In this document: positions 17,559-25,652 of the stretch, piece by piece | Position numbering within the stretch: the first letter of the stretch is position 1 | How the letters are laid out: each line of letters opens with the position of its first letter | Assembly (NCBI RefSeq): GCF_048320135.1 | Contig: NZ_CP182947.1 | Coordinates: 4,216,001 to 4,280,000, forward strand | Direction: 5' to 3' | Length of the DNA: 64,000 nucleotides | From: Ideonella_A sakaiensis_A | Lineage (GTDB): Bacteria > Pseudomonadota > Gammaproteobacteria > Burkholderiales > Burkholderiaceae_C | The notes under the pieces: model-generated | The model's database searches: none | Seen by the model: the letters and a program-made list of their open reading frames with translations, nothing else | Told to the model about the DNA's origin: nothing | Position numbers and translations under genes: made by a program

Positions 17559-18224
17559 ATGGGTGAGACGAAGAACCCCAACCAGCGGTCGCTGATCCTG
17601 TGCATGGCCGCGCTTCTGTTTCGCCAAAACGGTTACGAGCGGACGACGGTGCGTGAGATCGCGAAGGCGCTGAATCTGACGTCGGGCTCGCTCTTTTATC
17701 ACTATGCAAGCAAGGAAGACCTTCTGGTGGCGGTGATGGAAGCGGGCATCCGCGATGTCCATGATGCGGTGGAACAGGGCGTAGCCGTTGAAACCCGCCT
17801 GCCAGAACGGATGTTGGCCATGACTCGCTGCCACCTGACAGCCCTTTTGGGTAGCAATTTCCACGCGTTGAGCGTGATGTTCCACGAGTGGCGAAGCTTG
17901 TCGCCATCGTCTCTTGAGCGGGTCACGCAGATGCGCGACGCGTACGAAGCGCTGTGGGCTTCGCCGATAGATGAGGCGGCTGCCCTCGGCCTGGTGGATA
18001 CCGATACCTTGCTCGTGCGCTACACCGTGTTGGGCGCATTGAACTGGACCGGCCAGTGGTACAAGCCGGATCGACGATTGGGGGTCGACGCACTCGCCCA
18101 GCGCTTGTTTGGGTTGCTGTTGCCGCGCGTCGCGGCAGAACTCGGTTCGGAGGCGGATCCCCGCACCGGCCGAACCGAAGCGCGGGTGGCTACGGATTCC
18201 GGTGTCCGGGTGCCGCGAGTATGA
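17559..18224 (+). CDS. TetR/AcrR-family transcriptional regulator
   Basis: The 221-residue protein has an N-terminal TetR DNA-binding domain (LILCMAALLFRQNGYERTTV, REIAKALNLTSGSLFYHYASKEDLL, residues about 10-57) and an all-helical ligand/dimer domain. The start at 17559 places the helix-turn-helix at the normal distance; an upstream in-frame codon would overlap the operator. Its position between a divergent catabolic operon and etfBA-acyl-CoA dehydrogenase genes, and three matching palindromes nearby, make it the likely local repressor, presumably released by an acyl-CoA. The ligand is not deducible. Confidence 0.92.
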   Translation: MGETKNPNQRSLILCMAALLFRQNGYERTTVREIAKALNLTSGSLFYHYASKEDLLVAVMEAGIRDVHDAVEQGVAVETRLPERMLAMTRCHLTALLGSNFHALSVMFHEWRSLSPSSLERVTQMRDAYEALWASPIDEAAALGLVDTDTLLVRYTVLGALNWTGQWYKPDRRLGVDALAQRLFGLLLPRVAAELGSEADPRTGRTEARVATDSGVRVPRV

Positions 18225-18320
18225 ACCTTCGCTCGTCGACATCAGGCCGATCGAAGTGGAATGAGTACCTCCTTGCTCCGCCCGCAGCTTGAACCATTTT
18301 TATCAACCGATGGAGGAACC

Positions 18321-19070
18321 GTGAAGATACTGGTCGCTGTGAAAAGGGTGCTCGACTACAACGTCAAGGCCCGCGTGAAATCCGACGGTTCGGGGGTCGA
18401 CCTCGCGAACCAGAAGCTGTCGATGAACCCCTTCGACGAGATCGCCTGCGAAGAGGCGGTGCGACTGAAGGAGGCTGGCGTCGTTTCCGAGATCATCGTC
18501 GTTTCGTGTGGTCCCGCGGGGGTCCAGGAGACGTTGCGCAGCGCAATGGCCATTGGCGCGGACCGCGGCGTGCTGGTGGAGACCAACGACGTACTGGAGC
18601 CGCTGGCCGTGGCCAAGCTGATGCAGCATGTCGCAGCAAAAGAGGGCGTGCAGCTTGCCATCTTCGGCAAGCAGGCCATCGATGACGACGCGGGACAGAC
18701 CGGCCAGATGTTCAGTGCGTTGATGGGCTGGGCCCAGGCGACCTTCGCCTCAAAGGTAACGATAGATGGCGACAGCGCTACCATCGTCCGCGAGATCGAC
18801 GGCGGCCTCGAGACCTTGCAGATGAAACTGCCGGTGGTAATAACGACCGACCTGCGACTGAACGAGCCGCGCTTCATTACGCTGCCTAATATCATGAAAG
18901 CGAAAAAGAAGCCAATCGAGGTTGTCAAGGCCGTCGATCTGGGCCTCGACCTGGCACCGCGCACCACTACGCTGCGGGTCGGCGAACCGGCATCGCGCAA
19001 GGCCGGCATCCAGGTGGCCGATGTTGCGGAACTCGTGAAACGACTCAAAGAAGAAGTGAAGGTGATCTGA
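18321..19070 (+). CDS. etfB: Electron transfer flavoprotein beta subunit
   Basis: The 249-residue product has the ETF-beta signature: KILVAVKRVLDYNVK at the N-terminus, LSMNPFDEIACEEAVRLKE, GKQAIDDDAGQTGQM and the recognition-loop region MKLPVVITTDLRLNEPRF. With EtfA it forms the soluble FAD/AMP heterodimer that takes electrons from acyl-CoA dehydrogenases and delivers them to ETF-quinone oxidoreductase. I place the start at the GTG (18321) because GGAGG lies four bases ahead and the family begins with MKILV; the frame is open to 18261. It overlaps etfA by one base (TGATG). Confidence 0.96.
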   Translation: MKILVAVKRVLDYNVKARVKSDGSGVDLANQKLSMNPFDEIACEEAVRLKEAGVVSEIIVVSCGPAGVQETLRSAMAIGADRGVLVETNDVLEPLAVAKLMQHVAAKEGVQLAIFGKQAIDDDAGQTGQMFSALMGWAQATFASKVTIDGDSATIVREIDGGLETLQMKLPVVITTDLRLNEPRFITLPNIMKAKKKPIEVVKAVDLGLDLAPRTTTLRVGEPASRKAGIQVADVAELVKRLKEEVKVI

Positions 19071-20011
19071 TGACGATCTTGATCATTGCAGAACACGACG
19101 GGGTGGCCCTGAAGACAGCCACGCTCAACACCATCGCCGCCGCCGAGAAGATCGGTGGCGAAATACATGTTCTGGTGGCCGGCAGCGACTGTGGCGCTGT
19201 CGGACAGGTCGCCGCAACAGCCACTGGCGTGACCCGGGTGCTGGTGGCCGATGCTGACCACTATGGAGCGCAACTGGCCGAAAACCTGGCTGCGCTGGTG
19301 GTCGACCAGGTGCGCGCCGATTCGTCGTTCACTCACGTGCTGGCGCCGGCCACGGCTTTCGGCAAGAACGTGTTGCCAAGGATCGCCGCATTGCTCGACA
19401 GCTCGCAGATCTCGGACGTCACGGCGATCGAATCGCCCGATACCTTCGAGCGTCCCTTTTATGCCGGCAATGCGGTGGCCCGCCTGAAGTCCAGTGACAA
19501 GGTCAAGGTGCTGAGCATTCGGACCACCGCATTCGATCCGGTATCCGCGACCGGAGGCTCGGCGACGGTGCAGAGCTTGGCTGGCGGCGCAGACCTGGGT
19601 CTGAGCCAGTTGGCAGGGCGCGAGGTGGTGAAACTGGAACGTCCTGAACTGACCGCCGCAACGATCATCGTGTCAGGTGGACGCGGGTTGGGCGCCGCCG
19701 ACAAATTTCACGCCGTGCTCGAGCCTCTGGCCGACAAGCTCGGGGCGGCGCTCGGAGCGTCTCGTGCGGCGGTCGATGCGGGATATGCACCGAACGACTA
19801 CCAGGTTGGACAAACCGGCAAGATCGTCGCCCCGCAGCTGTATGTGGCGGTTGGCATCTCGGGGGCCATCCAACATCTGGCTGGCATGAAGGACAGCAAG
19901 GTGATTGTTGCGATCAACAAGGATGCCGAAGCGCCGATCTTCCAGATCGCCGACTATGGGCTGGTCGCTGACCTCTTTGTCTCGGTACCTGAACTGGTAT
20001 CGGCGCTGTAG
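19070..20011 (+). CDS. etfA: Electron transfer flavoprotein alpha subunit
   Basis: A 313-residue ETF-alpha with an N-terminal domain (ILIIAEHDGVALKTATLN) and the conserved C-terminal FAD domain: SGGRGLGAADKF, LGASRAAVDAGY, QVGQTGKIVAPQLYVAVGIS, GAIQHLAGMKDSKVIVAINK and DAEAPIFQIADYGLVADLF. It binds FAD and docks with EtfB. Coupled to etfB by a TGATG overlap and followed by a GC-rich hairpin and the next operator. It is the natural electron acceptor for the acyl-CoA dehydrogenases in this window. Confidence 0.97.
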   Translation: MTILIIAEHDGVALKTATLNTIAAAEKIGGEIHVLVAGSDCGAVGQVAATATGVTRVLVADADHYGAQLAENLAALVVDQVRADSSFTHVLAPATAFGKNVLPRIAALLDSSQISDVTAIESPDTFERPFYAGNAVARLKSSDKVKVLSIRTTAFDPVSATGGSATVQSLAGGADLGLSQLAGREVVKLERPELTAATIIVSGGRGLGAADKFHAVLEPLADKLGAALGASRAAVDAGYAPNDYQVGQTGKIVAPQLYVAVGISGAIQHLAGMKDSKVIVAINKDAEAPIFQIADYGLVADLFVSVPELVSAL

Positions 20012-20030
20012 TCACGCTGTTGCTTGCGAT

Positions 20031-20052
20031 GGCCGGCAAGCCCTTGCCGGCC
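20031..20052 (+). terminator. GC-rich hairpin after etfA, possible attenuator/terminator
   Basis: A perfect 10-bp stem, GGCCGGCAAG pairing with CTTGCCGGCC, lies 20 bases behind etfA. Only AATTT follows, no true T-run, so intrinsic termination would be weak. Confidence 0.45.
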
Positions 20053-20066
20053 AATTTGGCATCTAC

Positions 20067-20080
20067 CTAACATACGTTTG
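20067..20080. promoter_or_regulatory. Putative TetR operator 3 (ahead of acyl-CoA dehydrogenase-CaiB operon)
   Basis: CTAAC-ATAC-GTTTG, in the longer context ACCTAAC-N4-GTTTGGT (six of seven arm bases complementary). It matches operators 1 and 2 with one change in the right arm and follows a TTGGCA box (20056-20061), as expected for a repressor site over a promoter. Confidence 0.6.
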
Positions 20081-20120
20081 GTACGATGGAATTCACTAGC
20101 AAACTTCTCGGCCGACCATC

Positions 20121-21281
20121 ATGTCCGACGCCCGCGAGCGATACCCTGAGCTGCGAACTGCACTGCGCGAGCTTTGCAAGCGCTTTCCCGACCAATACTT
20201 TAGGGACCTCGACGAAACGCGCGCTTATCCCGAGGCGTTTGTCGATGCGTTGACCCAGGCCGGCTGGTTGGCCGTGATGATCCCCGAAGAGTACGGCGGC
20301 GCCGGTTTGGGCCTGGCCGAGGCCTCGGTAGTGATGGAGGAGGTGAACAGCAACGGCGGCAACGCCGGCGCATGCCATGGCCAGATGTACAACATGGGCA
20401 CCTTGCTGCGCCACGGCAGCGAAGAACAGAAGCGCCGCTACCTGCCAAAGATTGCCACCGGCGACTTGCGTCTGCAGTCGATGGCCGTCACCGAACCCAC
20501 CACCGGCACTGATACGACCCAGCTGAAGACCACGGCGCTGCGCACGGGCGACCGCTACGTCATCAATGGCCAGAAGGTCTGGATCTCGCGGATCCAGCAC
20601 AGCGACCTGATGATCCTGCTGGCGCGCACGACGCCGCTGGCGGAAGTCAAGCGCAAGTCCGAAGGCATGTCGATCTTCATCGTCGATCTGCATGAGGCCA
20701 CCGGCAATGGGCTGACGGTGCGGCCAATCCGCAACATGGTCAACCACGAGACCAACGAGCTTTTCTTCGAGAATCTGGAAATCCCGGCCGAAAACCTGAT
20801 CGGCGAGGAAGGCAAGGGTTTCAAGTACATCCTCGACGGGCTGAACGCGGAGCGCACGCTGATCGCTGCCGAATGCATCGGCGACGGCCGTTGGTTTGTA
20901 CAGCGCAGTGCTGCTTATGCCAACGATCGGCGGGTTTTCAACCGGCCGATCGGCCAGAACCAGGCGGTGCAGTTCCCTATTGCCGAAAACCACATCGAGC
21001 TGGAAGCCGCCGACCTGATGCGCTGGCGTGCCTGCGACCTGTTCGATGCCAACGAGGCCTGCGGCGCCGAGGCCAACATGGCCAAGTACCTGGCTGCGAA
21101 GGCGTCCTGGGAAGCCGCCAATACCGCAATCCAGACCCATGGGGGTTTCGGGTTCGCCTGCGAGTACGACATCGAGCGCAAGTTTCGCGAAACCCGGTTG
21201 TACCAAGTGGCGCCGATCTCCACCAACCTGATCCTCTCGTACGTGGCCGAGCATGTACTCGGCCTGCCGCGTTCTTTCTAG
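20121..21281 (+). CDS. Acyl-CoA dehydrogenase
   Basis: The 386-residue protein shows SMAVTEPTTGTDTTQLKT, INGQKVWISRIQHSD and QTHGGFGFACEYDIERKF. The catalytic base is probably the Glu in GLNAERTLIA, the isovaleryl-type position, since the medium-chain position reads VAPISTN. Its C-terminus AEHVLGLPRSF matches the minus-strand paralogue at 8.2-9.4 kb, so the two divergent operons carry sister enzymes. It opens the CaiB-PrpD-CitE operon under operator 3. Electrons would go to the EtfAB encoded just upstream. Confidence 0.95.
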   Translation: MSDARERYPELRTALRELCKRFPDQYFRDLDETRAYPEAFVDALTQAGWLAVMIPEEYGGAGLGLAEASVVMEEVNSNGGNAGACHGQMYNMGTLLRHGSEEQKRRYLPKIATGDLRLQSMAVTEPTTGTDTTQLKTTALRTGDRYVINGQKVWISRIQHSDLMILLARTTPLAEVKRKSEGMSIFIVDLHEATGNGLTVRPIRNMVNHETNELFFENLEIPAENLIGEEGKGFKYILDGLNAERTLIAAECIGDGRWFVQRSAAYANDRRVFNRPIGQNQAVQFPIAENHIELEAADLMRWRACDLFDANEACGAEANMAKYLAAKASWEAANTAIQTHGGFGFACEYDIERKFRETRLYQVAPISTNLILSYVAEHVLGLPRSF

Positions 21282-21291
21282 AAGGAAACCC

Positions 21292-22467
21292 ATGCGTCCA
21301 TTGCAGGGAATGTTGGTCGTCACCCTCGAACATGCGATCGCTGCTCCGTTCTGTACCCGCCAGCTGGCCGACCTGGGCGCACGCGTCATCAAGGTCGAGC
21401 GTCCGGGCGAGGGCGACTTCGCGCGGGCCTACGACACACGTACCCGTGGCTCGGCCTCGCACTTCGTCTGGTGCAACCGGAGCAAGGAAAGTCTGACACT
21501 CGATCTGAAGAACCCTGGCGCCCGCGAGGTGCTGCAGAAGTTGGTCGAGCGCGCCGACGTGCTGGTGCAGAACCTGGCGCCGGGTGCGGCCGCGCGCATG
21601 GGACTGGACCACGCCAGCCTGACGCCGGTCAACCCGCGCCTCGTCGTCTGCGACATCTCGGGTTATGGCGACGGCGGCCCCTATACGGAAAAGAAAGCCT
21701 ATGACTTGCTGATTCAGAGCGAATCGGGCTTTGTCTCGGTGACTGGCACTCCCGAGCAACCGTCCAAGGCGGGGCTGTCGATTGCCGACATTGCCGCCGG
21801 CATGTACGCCTACAGCAGCGTGTTGGCCGCACTGCTGGAGCGCGGGCGCACCGGCGGCGGCCAGCGGCTCGAGATTTCGATGCTCGAAGCGATGTCGGAG
21901 TGGATGGGCTATCCGCTGAACTACACGCTGAATGGCCAGCCGCCGCCAGCTCGCGCCGGCGCCTCGCATGCCGCCATCTATCCCTATGGCCCGTTTACCT
22001 GCGGCGACGGCAAGTCGGTGGTGCTGGGCGTGCAGCACGACCGCGAGTGGACCGCTTTCTGCGAGAAGGTTCTGCGGCAGCCGGGCCTGGCCGAGCAGTA
22101 TCTGGGCAATGCCAACCGGCTGGCGCAGCAGGACAAACTGCTCGGCATCATCGACGCCGTGTTCTCCAAACTGACAGCGGCCCAACTGATCGAACGCCTC
22201 GAAGAGGCACAGATCGCCAATGCACAGCTCAACGAGATGGCCGATCTGTGGAAGCATCCGCAGCTGCTGGCTCGCCAGCGCTGGGCGGAGATCGACACGC
22301 CGGGTGGGCCAGTGCCGGCACTGTTCCCGCCGCATCACGTGGCGGGCAATGCGCCTCCACCAATGGGACCGGTGCCGGCATTGGGCCAACATACCGACAG
22401 CATCCTGACTGAACTTGGCTACAACGTGGATGACATTGCACGGCTGCGCGCCGCGCGAGCGGTCTGA
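21292..22467 (+). CDS. CaiB/BaiF-type (class III) CoA-transferase
   Basis: A 391-residue class III CoA-transferase: N-terminal VVTLEHAIAAPFCTRQLADL, VIKVERPGEGDFAR, SLTLDLKNPGAREVLQ and the catalytic Asp138 in KKAYDLLIQSESGF, following the ISGYGDGGPY loop. The family moves CoA between carboxylic acids through an aspartyl-CoA anhydride. It probably activates the pathway substrate using CoA from a product acyl-CoA. The start at 21292 has AAGGAAA ahead; it follows the dehydrogenase by 10 bases. Frame upstream to 21253 overlaps the previous gene and is not needed. Confidence 0.95.
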   Translation: MRPLQGMLVVTLEHAIAAPFCTRQLADLGARVIKVERPGEGDFARAYDTRTRGSASHFVWCNRSKESLTLDLKNPGAREVLQKLVERADVLVQNLAPGAAARMGLDHASLTPVNPRLVVCDISGYGDGGPYTEKKAYDLLIQSESGFVSVTGTPEQPSKAGLSIADIAAGMYAYSSVLAALLERGRTGGGQRLEISMLEAMSEWMGYPLNYTLNGQPPPARAGASHAAIYPYGPFTCGDGKSVVLGVQHDREWTAFCEKVLRQPGLAEQYLGNANRLAQQDKLLGIIDAVFSKLTAAQLIERLEEAQIANAQLNEMADLWKHPQLLARQRWAEIDTPGGPVPALFPPHHVAGNAPPPMGPVPALGQHTDSILTELGYNVDDIARLRAARAV

Positions 22468-22486
22468 CAACAAAAAGGGCAGCCTG

Positions 22487-23851
22487 ATGAGCACGCATGA
22501 CACTTCCAGCGCCGCGCTGGCCACCTTCGCTGCCGGCCTGCGCTTCGAGGTCATACCCGCGCCGGTGCTGCGACGCACCGAAGACCTGTTTCTGGACTGG
22601 ACCGGCTCGGCACTGGCGGGCAAGAGTGCACGTGCGGTGCAGGCTATCGAGGCCTATGCGCGGTCGATGGGTCCGACCGAAGGCGGCGCCGAAGTGTTGG
22701 TCACGCGGCGCCTGACCTCGCCGCACTTTGCCGCGATGGTCAATGCCGCGGCCTCGCATGTGGTCGAACAGGACGATGTGCACAACGCTTCAGTGTTCCA
22801 CCCGGCGGCGGTGGTTTTTCCGCCGGCACTGGCGGTGGCGCAGGCAATCGGCGCCAGCGGGCGCGATTTCCTCGCCGCCGTGGTGGCGGGTTACGAGGTC
22901 GGGATCCGGGTCGGCGAATTCCTTGGTCGCTCGCATTACCGCATCTTCCACACCACCGCCACCGCTGGAACGCTCGCCGCCGCAGCAGCCACCGGGCGCC
23001 TGCTCGGTCTGGACGCGGCGCAGATGCTGCACGCCTTTGGCAGCGCCGGGACGCAGGCTGCCGGGCTGTGGGAGTTCCTGCGCGACGCGGCCGATTCCAA
23101 GCAGTTGCACTGCGCGCATGCGGCGTCGGCAGGCCTGACCTCGGCCTACCTGGCGCTGGGCGGCTTCACCGGGGCACGGCAGATTCTCGAAGGCGAGCAA
23201 GGCATGGCCGCTGGCATGTCCAGCGACGCTGACCGGGCGAGTCTCACCGCCGGCCTCGGGGAACGCTGGGCCACTGCCGAAACCTCGTTCAAGTACCACG
23301 CCTCGTGCCGCCACACCCACCCGAGTGCCGACGCTCTGCAGTTGCTGATGAGTGAGCATCGGCTCAAGGCCGACGATATTGTCGCCGTGACGGCCCAGGT
23401 GCACCAGGGTGCGATCGACGTGCTCGGCCGCGTCGTGGTGCCCAGTACCGTCCATCAGGCCAAGTTTTCAATGGGCACCGTGCTGGCGCTGGTGGCCGAG
23501 TACGGCTATGCCGGTCTGGAGGAATTCGACCGCCACTTCCTCGCGCCACGGGTGTCCGCGTTGCGTGACAAGGTGACAATGCAACTCGATGTTGAAGTCG
23601 ACGCAGCCTACCCGCAGCGCTGGATCGGCAAGGTTAGTGTGCGCACTCACGACGGTCGCATGCTGCAGGGTCGCGTGGACGAGCCCAAGGGGGACCCTGG
23701 CAACACGCTGAGTCGGCCCGAACTGGAAGACAAGGCGCGCCGCTTGGCGGCCTACGGTGATGCCGCGACGACGGCTGAGATGGACCGACTGATCGATCGG
23801 ACCTGGGCCGTCGCCGAGGCGCCGCGGATCGAGCGTTGGTTGCCGACATGA
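22487..23851 (+). CDS. MmgE/PrpD-family protein
   Basis: The 454-residue protein is a full-length MmgE/PrpD member: LFLDWTGSALAGKSARAV, FAAMVNAAASHVVEQDDVHN, HPAAVVFPPALAVAQA, a glycine-rich AATGRLLGLDAAQMLHAFGS stretch and SFKYHASCRHTHPSADAL. Characterised members include 2-methylcitrate dehydratase and other hydro-lyases, plus decarboxylases and epimerases in paralogous groups. In a CaiB-dehydrogenase-CitE context a (de)hydratase step on a branched di- or tricarboxylate is the simplest guess. The start is the ATG at 22487; the stop overlaps the next start by four bases. Confidence 0.93.
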   Translation: MSTHDTSSAALATFAAGLRFEVIPAPVLRRTEDLFLDWTGSALAGKSARAVQAIEAYARSMGPTEGGAEVLVTRRLTSPHFAAMVNAAASHVVEQDDVHNASVFHPAAVVFPPALAVAQAIGASGRDFLAAVVAGYEVGIRVGEFLGRSHYRIFHTTATAGTLAAAAATGRLLGLDAAQMLHAFGSAGTQAAGLWEFLRDAADSKQLHCAHAASAGLTSAYLALGGFTGARQILEGEQGMAAGMSSDADRASLTAGLGERWATAETSFKYHASCRHTHPSADALQLLMSEHRLKADDIVAVTAQVHQGAIDVLGRVVVPSTVHQAKFSMGTVLALVAEYGYAGLEEFDRHFLAPRVSALRDKVTMQLDVEVDAAYPQRWIGKVSVRTHDGRMLQGRVDEPKGDPGNTLSRPELEDKARRLAAYGDAATTAEMDRLIDRTWAVAEAPRIERWLPT

Positions 23852-24687
23852 GCACGCCGACGACGAACGGCGGCCGATTGCCGCGCGCCTACCTGTTTGT
23901 TCCTGCCGACCGCCCCGAGCGCTACGCCAAGGCACGCGCCTCGGGTGCAGACGCGGTGATCATCGACCTTGAAGACGCCGTCGCTGCAGAATCGAAATTG
24001 CGCGCCCGTGATGCGCTGGCCAACGCGCTGGACGAAGCCGCGCCCGTCATTGTGCGCATCAATGCTGCTGACACCCGCTGGTTCGAGGACGATCTGGCGC
24101 TGTGCCGTCACCCCGGCGTCGCGGCCGTGATGTTGCCGAAGGCCGACGGCATCGACGCCGTCTGCAGCGCCTTCGAAGCCTGCTTCAAGGATGTGCTGCC
24201 AATCATCGAGTCGGCGCGCGGCGTTGAGGAGTCACGCAACATCGCGCGTGTGCCCGGCGTCGTCCGGCTGGCCTTCGGCAGTGTCGATCTGGCGCTGGAC
24301 CTCGGCATCGACTGCGCCGCGGATGGCAACGAGGACGAATTGCTGTTTTTCCGTTCCCAGGTCGTGCTGGCGTCGCGGCTGGGCGGGTTGGACGCGCCAG
24401 TCGACGGCGTCAGCACCACCATTGACGCCAATGAGAAATTGCGCCGCGCTGCCGAGCGGGCGCGACGACTCGGCTTTGGCGCCAAGATGTGCATCCACCC
24501 CAGCCAAGTCGCAGCGGTGCAGGCGGCTTTTACGCCCAGCGTCGAACTCGTGGCCTGGGCGAAGCGCGTCGGTGAGGCTTTCAGTGCCGCCGGCGGAGCG
24601 GCTGTGGCCGTCGATGGCCAGATGATCGACAGCCCATTGCACCAGCGAGCCCTCGTCATCCTGCGCAGCGCAGCCCCCATTTTCTGA
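23848..24687 (+). CDS. CoA ester lyase of the HpcH/HpaI-CitE family
   Basis: A 279-residue TIM-barrel lyase with RAYLFVPADRPERYAKA, VIIDLEDAVAAESK, VMLPKADGIDAV, IIESARGVEESRNI, LAFGSVDLALDLGID and KMCIHPSQV, matching CitE-type beta-hydroxyacyl-CoA lyases (citryl-, malyl-, citramalyl-CoA). These use Mg2+ and split a 3-hydroxy-dicarboxyl-CoA into acetyl-CoA and an oxo-acid. No citrate lyase alpha or gamma subunit genes are nearby, so a stand-alone malyl/citramalyl-CoA-type lyase is more likely than citrate lyase. Start chosen at 23848 (ATGA overlap with the PrpD stop). Confidence 0.94.
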   Translation: MSTPTTNGGRLPRAYLFVPADRPERYAKARASGADAVIIDLEDAVAAESKLRARDALANALDEAAPVIVRINAADTRWFEDDLALCRHPGVAAVMLPKADGIDAVCSAFEACFKDVLPIIESARGVEESRNIARVPGVVRLAFGSVDLALDLGIDCAADGNEDELLFFRSQVVLASRLGGLDAPVDGVSTTIDANEKLRRAAERARRLGFGAKMCIHPSQVAAVQAAFTPSVELVAWAKRVGEAFSAAGGAAVAVDGQMIDSPLHQRALVILRSAAPIF

Positions 24688-24710
24688 ATTTCATCCACCA
24701 AGGAATCCCC

Positions 24711-25496
24711 ATGGCCCGCAAAACCAAACCCATCCGCTCCGACATCGCCTGGAGCACCCCCGACCGCATTGAGGTGCACGGCAAGAGCCTGCCCGACGAA
24801 CTGCTCGGTCACATCAATCTCGGTGACATGGCCTTCCTGCAGATCCTCGGCCGCATGCCAACGCCGCAGGAGTCGAATGTGTTCAACGCCATTTCAGTGA
24901 CGCTGGTCGAGCACGGCATCACCCCCAGCGCACTGGCAGCGCGAATCACCTATGCCGGGGCGCCAGAAGCGCTGCAGGCCGCGGTCGCCGCTGGCCTGTG
25001 CGGGCTCGGAAGTGTTTTCGTCGGATCGACCGAGGGAACGGCCCGGATGCTGTACGAAGTGTTGCCGCAGGGCACGACAGGTGCAGATCTGGAGCAGATT
25101 GCGCGTGACACGGTGGCCGGGTTCCGCGCCCGCGGGCAAATCGTTCCTGGCCTCGGCCATCCGCTGCACAAGCCGGTCGATCCGCGTGCGCCGCGCCTGT
25201 TCCAGATTGCCAAGGACAACGGTTTCTCGGGCGACTACATCAGGCTAGAGCAGCTGATCTGCGCCGAAGCCGAGCGCCTGTCCGGCAAGATGCTGCCGGT
25301 CAACGCGACCGGTGCCATCGGTGCCATTTGCTGCGAACTCGGCTTGCCGTGGAAGATCGTGCGCGGCATCGGCGTCTTTGCGCGCGCGATCGGTCTGGTG
25401 GGACATATCCTCGAAGAGAGCACCAATCCGATGGCAGTGGAGATCTGGCAACGGGTGGAGGACGAGGCCACGGCGCACATCCGGCCCGGAGCCTGA
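24711..25496 (+). CDS. Citryl-CoA lyase-like protein (short citrate-synthase fold)
   Basis: The 261-residue protein corresponds to the citrate-synthase-fold citryl-CoA lyase module: LGDMAFLQILGRMPT, a GSVFVGSTEGTARML stretch, the active-site GLGHPLHKPVDPRAPRLFQI with His and the DPR acid, and GAIGAICCELGLP. Full citrate synthases are about 430 residues; this length fits the cleaving module found in ATP-citrate lyase and in stand-alone proteins. It would make or split a citryl-CoA-type C-C bond. AAGGA lies six bases ahead of its start, 23 bases behind the CitE-like gene. Having two unrelated lyase folds side by side is notable. Confidence 0.9.
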   Translation: MARKTKPIRSDIAWSTPDRIEVHGKSLPDELLGHINLGDMAFLQILGRMPTPQESNVFNAISVTLVEHGITPSALAARITYAGAPEALQAAVAAGLCGLGSVFVGSTEGTARMLYEVLPQGTTGADLEQIARDTVAGFRARGQIVPGLGHPLHKPVDPRAPRLFQIAKDNGFSGDYIRLEQLICAEAERLSGKMLPVNATGAIGAICCELGLPWKIVRGIGVFARAIGLVGHILEESTNPMAVEIWQRVEDEATAHIRPGA

Positions 25497-25514
25497 GGCG
25501 TCGAAGGCCGCAGC

Positions 25515-25652
25515 ATGAATGCCACGATCGAGATCCGGCCGCCCTGCGGGATCCTCCGCAGCAACCGGGCCGCGGGCAGGCAGATCAAGGCCCGGCTTCG
25601 GGACCCGGGTCGCGACGCCCGCGTCCGTCATCCATCCGGAGGTAGTCGATGA
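25515..25652 (+). CDS. Possible 45-residue small ORF coupled to panB
   Basis: An ATG ORF starting 18 bases behind the citryl-CoA lyase-like stop runs to a TGA that overlaps the panB start by four bases. It is Arg-rich (MNATIEIRPPCGILRSN...) with no recognisable domain. It could be a translated leader that couples panB to the upstream operon or simply chance in GC-rich DNA. The panB ribosome-binding site GGAGG lies inside its last codons. Confidence 0.25.
   Translation: MNATIEIRPPCGILRSNRAAGRQIKARLRDPGRDARVRHPSGGSR

Noticed and set aside
20067..22623. Two long minus-strand frames opposite the dehydrogenase and CaiB genes
   Set aside because: Shadows of genes with full conserved motifs.
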